Shown here piece after piece: positions 48,672 to 57,456 of a DNA stretch of 64,000 nt. The translations under genes and the position numbers were made by a program. Where the stretch lies: the NCBI GenBank assembly GCA_036704125.1, contig DATNQI010000102.1:24745-88744 (forward strand), read 5' to 3'. Source of the stretch: Pantanalinema sp. Lineage in GTDB: Bacteria; Cyanobacteriota; Sericytochromatia; S15B-MN24; UBA4093. The notes beneath the pieces were generated by a model, which was not told the DNA's origin, did no database searches, and saw only the letters and a list, made by a program, of their open reading frames with translations. How positions within the stretch are numbered: the stretch's first letter is position 1; every line of letters starts with the position of its first letter.

Positions 48672-48685
48672 GGGACCAAAGTCCC
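48672..48685. promoter_or_regulatory. DosR-like palindrome upstream of the chemoreceptor gene
   Basis: GGGACCAAAGTCCC (minus strand GGGACTTTGGTCCC), extended by A and T to a 16-base dyad, is one base different from the site at 30254-30267. On the minus strand TATGAC follows 19 bases later as a possible -10. Flanking DNA up to 48790 is the most AT-rich in the window and otherwise carries no gene. Confidence 0.5.
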
Positions 48686-48798
48686 TATTCGATCGGGGTT
48701 TATGTCCTTGGTGTTTTCCGCAATGCAATGCGGAATTGTTTGTAAGCTCGAGAAATTCGCAATTTTATTTAATGATTTACTTAATGGCAAAGATGGCA

Positions 48799-48870
48799 GG
48801 GGTGGGCCTGGATGGCCTGGTCATCAAGCTGCTGGAGAAACCGACCAAGCTCATGCTGGCCATGAGCTAG
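48799..48870 (+). pseudogene. 3' remnant of a second E2 acyltransferase gene
   Basis: The last 18 sense codons before TAG read [17 protein letters not shown] in frame, against [17 protein letters not shown] at the end of the intact E2 (45107-46471). At DNA level the differences fall in third codon positions except for one Asn-to-Lys change. The fragment therefore comes from a paralogue that had diverged under selection, not from a fresh duplication. Similarity fades upstream of about 48800 and no start or catalytic domain exists. A strong terminator follows, as it would after a real gene. Confidence 0.75.
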
Positions 48871-48886
48871 CAATCGGCAGGGTTTC

Positions 48887-48925
48887 AAAGCATCGGCCCC
48901 CGCGGTGAGCGGGGGCCGATGCTTT
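48887..48925 (+). terminator. Terminator behind the E2 remnant
   Basis: A perfect 17-bp stem (48887-48903 with 48909-48925) closes the loop GGTGA; outer bases are AAAGC and GCTTT. It lies 16 bases after the remnant's stop codon, presumably the original terminator of the lost gene. Confidence 0.8.
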
Positions 48926-49028
48926 GGGGCATGGAATCCCCCGAACTTTCATCTGATTTTTACCCAGTTTTTCGCACGCCCGGCGATAGAGTCGATGGCA
49001 CTGCTCGAACGCTTGCGGAGGACCGGGA

Positions 49029-50186
49029 ATGAACAGCCTGCTTGCCCCCTCGAAACCCCGATCGACGACGCTTCGGCCGGTGCAGGGTGGCAATGCGGTT
49101 CGCAACGCCTTCACCGACGCGGACTCCCTTCAGGGCCTGTTGACGGACATCAAGGGCGCCAAGCGCAAGATCCAGTTCGAGACCTTCCTGCTCAACGGCG
49201 CCGATGGCCAAGCCGTCGTGGACGCCCTGATCACGCAGCACCAGGCGGGCGTGAAGGTGCAGGTGCTGATGGACGAGGGCGCCTCGGCCCTGGACAAGAA
49301 TCGCCTCTACAAGCAGCTCAAGAGCGCCGGCATCGACGCGCGCTTCCTCCCCAAGATCGAGGGGGTGCCCTACTCGGTGGACCACACCAAGCTCTCGGTC
49401 ATCGACGATCGCATCGTCTGGGCGGGCGGCGCCAACTTCGACAAAGAGAACAACCGGGACATGATGAGCCGCATCGAGGGCCCCGCCGTCGCTGATTTCC
49501 AGGACACCTTCGACGAGGGCTGGAAGCGTGCGGGCGGCACGAAGCTGAGCGTGGCGCGCGACGCCTCCGTCAAGGGGGACGTCTGGGTCGGCGTCTCGCA
49601 GAACAGCGCCGGCGAGAACAGCGCCCGCACCCAGGTGCTCGGGGAGCTGAAGCTCATGGGCAAGGGCGACGCGGTGGACGTCTGGATGATGGACCTTGCG
49701 GATCCGGCGGTGGTCGATGCCCTCCTCGAGGCCAAGGCCCGCGGCGCCGCGGTCCGGGTGCTGCTCGACCAGTCGGTGCCCTTCACCTCGGGAGGTTTCG
49801 CCGATCCTGCCATCAAGGCGATCGCGGGCGGCATCCCCGACCTCGGGGCCATCCCTCGCCTCCAGGAGGCCGGGATCGACGTCCGGCGCTACGTCCGCCC
49901 GGAAGGCGTGACCAAGCTTCACTCCAAGGTCTGGATCTTCACCGAGCAAGCCGGCAAGCAAGACGAGACCAGGCGGGTGATCGGCGGCTCGGTCAACGCC
50001 ATCAAGGGGGCCTACGACTTCAACCACGAGCTGGGCTTCCTCATGTACGGCGGCGGGGTCGGAGCCGACGTCAAGGCGGCCTTCGAGCAGGACCTCGCCA
50101 GGCACTCCGAGCCCGTACCCCCCCTCTCGACCTGGGAGGGGATCAAGGCCAAGGCGGTCGGCTTCTTCACCAGGCACCTGATCTGA
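49029..50186 (+). CDS. Phospholipase D-like protein
   Basis: This 385-residue protein has two PLD repeats. The first has a canonical HxKx4D motif (HTKLSVID) followed by GGANFDKENN. The second reads LHSKVWIFTE, with the Asp position replaced by Thr, and later GGSVN. Such proteins include cardiolipin synthases, phospholipases and nucleases; this one has no transmembrane helices and no clear signal peptide, which argues against an ordinary cardiolipin synthase. Two motif copies are needed for one active site, so activity is uncertain. GGAGGA precedes ATG 49029. It stands alone between two terminators. Confidence 0.8.
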   Translation: MNSLLAPSKPRSTTLRPVQGGNAVRNAFTDADSLQGLLTDIKGAKRKIQFETFLLNGADGQAVVDALITQHQAGVKVQVLMDEGASALDKNRLYKQLKSAGIDARFLPKIEGVPYSVDHTKLSVIDDRIVWAGGANFDKENNRDMMSRIEGPAVADFQDTFDEGWKRAGGTKLSVARDASVKGDVWVGVSQNSAGENSARTQVLGELKLMGKGDAVDVWMMDLADPAVVDALLEAKARGAAVRVLLDQSVPFTSGGFADPAIKAIAGGIPDLGAIPRLQEAGIDVRRYVRPEGVTKLHSKVWIFTEQAGKQDETRRVIGGSVNAIKGAYDFNHELGFLMYGGGVGADVKAAFEQDLARHSEPVPPLSTWEGIKAKAVGFFTRHLI

Positions 50187-50208
50187 GCCCGGAATGACGG
50201 ACTCCTTG

Positions 50209-50238
50209 AAGCCTCGGCCCTGGCCGGGGCTTTGATTT
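50209..50238 (+). terminator. Terminator after the PLD-like gene
   Basis: The stem AAGCCTCGGCC / GGCCGGGGCTT with one G-T pair and a two-base loop is followed by TTGATTT. It separates the PLD-like gene from the lpdA promoter. Confidence 0.6.
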
Positions 50239-50243
50239 GTGCG

Positions 50244-50249
50244 TAAAAT
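50244..50249 (+). promoter_or_regulatory. lpdA -10 element
   Basis: TAAAAT lies 66 bases before the lpdA ATG and just after the terminator. No clear -35 is seen. The same hexamer serves moaD and the 10983 lipoprotein gene. Confidence 0.4.
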
Positions 50250-50314
50250 TGTGATTGCCCGCCGGCTGGCGAGGCCGCATTCAACCATTCACGTCCTTAG
50301 GAGACAACGCGTCC

Positions 50315-51748
50315 ATGCAGAACAAGAAGGTCGAAGCCCTGGTGATCGGCGCCGGTCCCGGCGGTTACGTGGCAGCCATCCGCCTGGCGCAGCTCGGCAA
50401 GAAGGTTCTGCTGGTCGAGAAGGCTCAGCTCGGCGGCGTCTGCCTCAACGTGGGCTGCATCCCCTCAAAGGCCCTCATCACCGCGGCCAAGACGGTCGAG
50501 AAGCTCAAGAAGGTCGACCAGATGGGGATCACCGTGGGCGGCTTCTCGGTGGACTTCCCGAAGATGATCGGCTGGAAGGACGGCATCGTGAAGAAGCTGA
50601 CCGGCGGCGTGGGCCAGCTGGTCAAGGGCAACGGCGGCGAGGTGCTCTACGGCACCGCCACCTTCAAGACCGCCAACCAGGTCGAGGTCATGACCAACGA
50701 CGGCCCGGTGCTGGTCGTGGCCCAGAGCGTCATCGTCGCCACGGGCAGCCGCCCCATCGAGATCCCGGGCTTCGCCTTCGACGGCAGGCGCGTCATCTCG
50801 TCGACCGAGGCCCTCTCCCTCTCCGAGATCCCCAAGCGCCTGGTGGTCATCGGCGGCGGCTACATCGGGCTCGAGATGGGCATGATGTACGCCAAGCTCG
50901 GCGCGCAGGTCACGGTCGTCGAGCGCCTGGGCCAGGTCCTGCCCGGTTTCGACCCCGAGATCGCGCAGCTGCTCGGCCGCCAGCTCAAGAAGCTGGGCGT
51001 CGAGGTCCTGCTCGATACCGCGGCCAAGGGCTACGTGGATGGCCCCATGGGCGCCAGGGTCCAGCTCGAGCAGAACGGCAAGCCCCTCGAGGTCGAGGCC
51101 GATCGGATCCTCGTGACGGTGGGCCGCAGACCCAACTCCGAAGGGCTCGGCCTCGAGCGCGTGGGGGTGCGCATCGATGCCAGGGGCTTCGTGAGCACCG
51201 ACAAGCAGATGCGCACCAACGTGCCCGGGATCTACGCCATCGGGGACCTGGCAGGTCAGCCCATGCTCGCCCACAAGGCCTCCAAGGAGGCCGAGGTGGC
51301 CGCCGAGGTCATCGCCGGCCACCCGGCCGCCATGGACGTCAAGGCGATCCCCGCGGTGGTCTTCACCGATCCCGAGATCGGCTCGGTGGGGCTCTCCGAG
51401 GCCGAGGCCAAGGCACAGGGCTTCGACGCCGTCGTCGGCAAGTTCCCCTTCGCGGCCCTGGGCCGGGCCATGACCACCGGCGAGACCGAGGGCTTCGTCA
51501 AGGTCGTGGCCGACCGCAAGACCCAGGAGGTGCTGGGCGTCCACATCGTCGGGCCCGAGGCATCGAACCTGGTGGCCGAGGCGGGGCTCGCCCTCGAGAT
51601 GGGGGCCTTCATCGACGACCTGAGCCTCACGGTTCACGCCCACCCGACGCTCGCCGAGGGGATCATGGAGGCCGCCAAGGCCGCCATCGGCGAGGCGATC
51701 CACGTCATGAACAAGGACACCCGTGAGCCGGCCGCTGCGGGTCGCTGA
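50315..51748 (+). CDS. lpdA: Dihydrolipoamide dehydrogenase E3
   Basis: This 477-residue flavoprotein reoxidises dihydrolipoyl groups of E2 and passes electrons to NAD+. The FAD loop is VIGAGPGGYVAAIRLA, the redox disulfide is C43/C48 (GGVCLNVGCIPSK), the NAD loop is VIGGGYIGLEMG, and the catalytic His-Glu pair lies in VHAHPTLAE. AGGAG precedes ATG 50315; the frame is open 60 bases farther upstream but across the promoter. Its last 26 bases overlap lipB. It completes the dehydrogenase complex encoded at 42981-46471. Confidence 0.96.
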   Translation: MQNKKVEALVIGAGPGGYVAAIRLAQLGKKVLLVEKAQLGGVCLNVGCIPSKALITAAKTVEKLKKVDQMGITVGGFSVDFPKMIGWKDGIVKKLTGGVGQLVKGNGGEVLYGTATFKTANQVEVMTNDGPVLVVAQSVIVATGSRPIEIPGFAFDGRRVISSTEALSLSEIPKRLVVIGGGYIGLEMGMMYAKLGAQVTVVERLGQVLPGFDPEIAQLLGRQLKKLGVEVLLDTAAKGYVDGPMGARVQLEQNGKPLEVEADRILVTVGRRPNSEGLGLERVGVRIDARGFVSTDKQMRTNVPGIYAIGDLAGQPMLAHKASKEAEVAAEVIAGHPAAMDVKAIPAVVFTDPEIGSVGLSEAEAKAQGFDAVVGKFPFAALGRAMTTGETEGFVKVVADRKTQEVLGVHIVGPEASNLVAEAGLALEMGAFIDDLSLTVHAHPTLAEGIMEAAKAAIGEAIHVMNKDTREPAAAGR

Positions 51749-52394
51749 CCTCGGGCGCCTCCCCTACCCCGAGGCCTGGGAGATCCAGAAGGAGCTGGTG
51801 AACCTGCGGGCGGACGACCTCATCGAGGACCACCTGCTTCTGCTCGAGCACGAGCCGGTCATCACCCTGGGCCGCAAGGCCGACCCCGCCGAGCACGTCT
51901 GCGAGGCGGGGAAGGGCGTGCCGACCTTCGAGATCGAGCGCGGGGGCGAGGCCACCTATCACGCCCCGGGGCAGCTGGTGGGCTACTTCATCCTCAAGCT
52001 GGACGGCCCCGAGCGGGACCTGCACCGCCTCCTTCGCAACATCGAGGAGATCCAGATCCGGGCCCTTTCGCGCTGGGGGATCGAGGCAGGCCGTAACCCG
52101 GGCAAGACCGGGGTCTGGGTGGGCGATCGCAAGATCTCCTCGATCGGGGTCGCGGTGCGCCGCTGGGTCTCCTACCACGGTCTGGGCCTCAACGTCTCCA
52201 CGGACCTGAGCGGCTTCCGGGCGATCCGCCCATGCGGGATGGAGGCTGGGGTCATGACCTCCATGGAGGACCTGCTCGGCAAGCCGGTCGCCATGGACGA
52301 GGTCAAGGCCGCGATCGCCGCCGAGGCCGCCGCCGTGCTCGGGCGAACCGCGCTTGCCGCCGATCCGGAGCTTTTCGACCGCCGGGCGAAGTAG
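51723..52394 (+). CDS. lipB: Octanoyltransferase LipB
   Basis: LipB (223 residues) moves octanoyl groups from acyl-carrier protein to lipoyl domains, the first step before LipA. RGGEATYHAPGQLVGYFIL, GKTGVWVG, KISSIGVAVRRWVSYHG and the thioester cysteine C171 in RPCGMEAGVMTS are all present. The start is a GTG inside lpdA, giving a 26-base overlap. This ties lipoate attachment to the supply of its redox partner E3. The stop directly abuts the next start. Confidence 0.93.
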   Translation: MSRPLRVADLGRLPYPEAWEIQKELVNLRADDLIEDHLLLLEHEPVITLGRKADPAEHVCEAGKGVPTFEIERGGEATYHAPGQLVGYFILKLDGPERDLHRLLRNIEEIQIRALSRWGIEAGRNPGKTGVWVGDRKISSIGVAVRRWVSYHGLGLNVSTDLSGFRAIRPCGMEAGVMTSMEDLLGKPVAMDEVKAAIAAEAAAVLGRTALAADPELFDRRAK

Positions 52395-52979
52395 GTGGAG
52401 GCGAGCTGGGCCGCGGCCCTGCCGACCTTGCCCGAGATCCGGGGCTGGAGCCACGCGCTCGGAGCGTTCGCGCCGCTCGCCATGGTGGGGGCCATGACCC
52501 TCCAGCAGCTCCTCCCGCTCTTCCCGGGGGGCCTCCTGATCGCCCTGTCGGGCACCCTGTTCGGCCTGCCCCTGGGCCTTGGGGTCGTCACCGTCGGCAC
52601 CCTCTGCGCGTCGGCCGCCTGCCACGCCGTGGGGCGGGGCCCGGCGCGCTCGGTGATTCATCGCTTCGCGGGGGACGTCCGGATGCGGGCGGTGGAGGCG
52701 CGCCTCGCGCACCACGGGGTGCCCACGGTCGCGGTGATCCGGGCCTTCCCCTTCGTCCCCTCCTACGTCGTGAGCTACGGGGCGGGCATTGCCGGGGTGC
52801 CCCTGCGGACCTACCTGCTGGGCTCGCTCATCGGCACGATGCCCGGCAACTTCCTGCACGTCCTGCTCGGCGATCGCATCCTCAACCCGCGCGATCCGCT
52901 CTTCTGGGCCTCGATGGGGGGCCTGGCGCTGCTCGCCCTGAGCTCGTTTCTGGTCGAGCGCCGCCTTCGCAGGCGCTGA
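52395..52979 (+). CDS. TVP38/TMEM64 (DedA-like) membrane protein
   Basis: This 194-residue membrane protein starts at GTG immediately after the lipB stop. It has about five hydrophobic segments and the family pattern RAFPFVPSYVVSYGAGIAGVP with GTMPGNFLHVLLGD near the end, as in TVP38/TMEM64 and DedA proteins, which are thought to move lipids across the membrane. The first 25 residues are not hydrophobic, so an internal start is possible. Its stop adjoins that of the convergent kinase gene with no spacer and no visible terminator. Confidence 0.75.
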   Translation: MEASWAAALPTLPEIRGWSHALGAFAPLAMVGAMTLQQLLPLFPGGLLIALSGTLFGLPLGLGVVTVGTLCASAACHAVGRGPARSVIHRFAGDVRMRAVEARLAHHGVPTVAVIRAFPFVPSYVVSYGAGIAGVPLRTYLLGSLIGTMPGNFLHVLLGDRILNPRDPLFWASMGGLALLALSSFLVERRLRRR

Positions 52980-54219
52980 TCAGCCCAGGACCTCCGCGCC
53001 CGCCGCGCCGGGGGCCATCAAGACGCCTCGGGGCCCGGTGAGCGGCAGGGAGAACCAGAAGGTCGAGCCCTTCCCCTCCGCGCTCAGCACGCCGATCTGC
53101 CCGCCGTGCGCCTCCACCACCGCCTTGCAGATGGTCAGCCCCAGCCCGATGCCGCCGGCCTCGCGGGTCGTGCTCATGTCGAGCTGCTTGAAGGGGGTGA
53201 AGACGTGGGGGATGGCCTCGGCCGCGATGCCGCTGCCCGTGTCCACCACCTCCGTGACCAGGAGGTCCTCGTCGAAGCGCGCCTTGACGGTGACGCGTCC
53301 GCCCGGTGGGGTGAACTTTATCCCGTTGGAGATGAGCTGGCTGAGGACCTGGTGCATGCGCTGGCCGTCCAGCACCACGGGCTGACTCAACCGCACGTCG
53401 CTCGCGAGCGCGATCCCCTTGGCGTCCGCCTCGGGCCGCATGCGCTCGATGGCCTGGCCGACGAGCGCCCGGTAGTCGTGGGGGTGAGGGGTGAACTTGA
53501 GCCTGCCCGCCTGGATCGAGGCGACGTCGAGCAGGTTGCTCACCAGGCCCTCGAGGCGGTTTGCCCCCTCGAGCATCTTGGTGAGGTAGAGCGTTTGCTC
53601 GTCATTGAGCTTGCCTGCCGCTCCCTCGACGAGCAGGCTCCCGAAGCCCGAGATGAAGTTGAGCGGGGTGCGCAGCTCGTGGCTTATCACCGAGAGGAAG
53701 TCGTCCTTGTAGCGATCGGCGCGCTGCAGGGCCTCGTAGGCGAGCTCGAGCTTGTGGGCGCGGGCCTGCAACTGGGCGTGCGCGTCGCGCAGCTCGTGGG
53801 TTCGCTGCGCGACCTCGTCCTCCAGCACCTGGGCGCGCGCTTCGAGGGCGTCGCGGGCGGCCTTCAGCTCCAGGAGGGTGCGCACGCGCACCGTGACCTC
53901 GCCCCGGTCGATGGGCTTGGTCAAGAACTCCTGGGCGCCGAGCTGGAGGGCCCTGAGGCGCGCCTCTCGCTCGGTGTTGGCCGTCACGACGACGACGGGG
54001 AGGAAGCCCCCGTGCCGCGTGGCGAGGCGCTTGAGCACCTCGAAGCCGTCCATCGCGGGCATCATGAGGTCCAGGAGCATCAGGTCGGGAGGATCCCTCT
54101 CGATCATGGCGAGCGCCTCCTGGCCGTCGCGGGCTTCCGAGACGCGGTGGCCCGCGCGGCGCAGCAGCTGCCTGAGCAGACCCCGGTTGTCCGCCTCGTC
54201 GTCCACCACCAGCACGTGC

Positions 54220-54230
<11 letters not shown>
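52980..54230 (-). CDS. Receiver-coiled coil-histidine kinase
   Basis: This 416-residue protein has an N-terminal receiver domain ([12 protein letters not shown], phospho-acceptor in [15 protein letters not shown]), a coiled coil (about 125-185, [20 protein letters not shown]), then HisKA ([20 protein letters not shown]) and HATPase_c ([31 protein letters not shown]). No membrane segment is seen. The order receiver-then-kinase suits an output that is phosphorylated by the hybrid kinase upstream. It overlaps that gene by 11 bases. ATG 54230 (AGAGG upstream) is preferred to an extension of 18 residues. Confidence 0.88.
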
Positions 54231-56502
<2,272 letters not shown>

Positions 56503-56562
56503 GCCGCGAATGGTACGCTTCGCGCTCGCGCCATTCCAGCGCCGAGAGAGGGTTATCGGGGG

Positions 56563-57258
56563 CTAGCGCGAGAGGCCGGGAGAAACGGGCAGCGAGGAGG
56601 TCGCGTCCATGGGCCCGAGATCCGCCTGCATAGCGGCCTGGTTGACCTCGCTCATGGCGGGCAGGGCCTCGGCGGGGCGCGGGGCTTGGGGCGCGGATCC
56701 TGCGACCATCGCGCTCTCGGAGGCGCCAGGCAGCAGGTAGCGCTTCATGATGATCTCGGAGTAGCGCGAGCGATAGATACCGCGCGAGACCACGGCCCGG
56801 GGGCCCATGTTGTAGGCCACCAGGGCGCGGTGATTGATGGCGCTGGGGTCGAGGCCCGGGTACTGGGCCACCATGCGATCGAGGTACCAGGCGAGGATCC
56901 GGCAGCCGAGATCCAGGTTGGTGGCCGTGTCGAACCACTTGGAGCGAGGGATGCCCCTGCGGCTGAAGTGGAAGGGCATGACCTGCATGAGCCCGTGCGC
57001 CCCCACGTGGCTGACCTCGCGCGGGTTGTACTCGCTCTCCAGCCGGATGACCCGCGCGACCAGCAAGGGGTCCAGCTTCCACTTCTTGGCCGCCTGCTCG
57101 ACGTGCCAGGCGAAGCGCTTGGCCTTGTCCTCGCCCGCCACCGACTTGATGTACTGGTAGGTGGGGTTCGGGTTCTCGGAGGCGGCCGCGCGGGCCATGG
57201 TCGGCAGCGAGGTGGTGGCGATGATCAGGCCGAGGGCCATGGAGAGGGCAGGACGCAA
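56563..57258 (-). CDS. Lytic transglycosylase (SLT family)
   Basis: This 231-residue protein has a signal peptide (ALSMALGLIIATTSLPTMARA) and an SLT domain with the catalytic Glu in RVIRLESEYNPREVS, followed by GAHGLMQVMP and VAYNMGP. It cleaves peptidoglycan glycan strands in the periplasm. The last 55 residues are Ala/Pro-rich. The start is TTG with AGGAG eight bases upstream; a downstream ATG would leave a shorter signal. It follows the amidase gene on the same strand after 198 bases, in which I see no clear promoter or riboswitch. Confidence 0.88.
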   Translation of the reverse strand: MRPALSMALGLIIATTSLPTMARAAASENPNPTYQYIKSVAGEDKAKRFAWHVEQAAKKWKLDPLLVARVIRLESEYNPREVSHVGAHGLMQVMPFHFSRRGIPRSKWFDTATNLDLGCRILAWYLDRMVAQYPGLDPSAINHRALVAYNMGPRAVVSRGIYRSRYSEIIMKRYLLPGASESAMVAGSAPQAPRPAEALPAMSEVNQAAMQADLGPMDATSSLPVSPGLSR

Positions 57259-57456
57259 TTCGAGGAACTCCTATGATCGGGCAGGCAAGGTCCATTCAAA
57301 ATACCCGGCCGGGAGCCGGCGAATACCGCTCGAGCGAAGGTTCTTGCCGTATGTTGACGTCGGCGCAAGCGTCGTGTCATCCGGGGGAAACAATGCGGTC
57401 GATCGGCCTTAACAACATGCCAGCTTGGTTGCTTGCTGTAAAGCCTGCTCGGTGAT

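Noticed and set aside
48645..48908. 87-residue plus-strand ORF covering the E2 remnant
   Set aside because: It reads a different frame from the remnant, starts inside the chemoreceptor promoter and has no ribosome site or recognisable protein.
57259..57456. Riboswitch (for example c-di-AMP type) before the lytic transglycosylase
   Set aside because: Cell-wall hydrolases are classic targets, but the conserved ydaO-type core sequences are absent from this 198-base gap.
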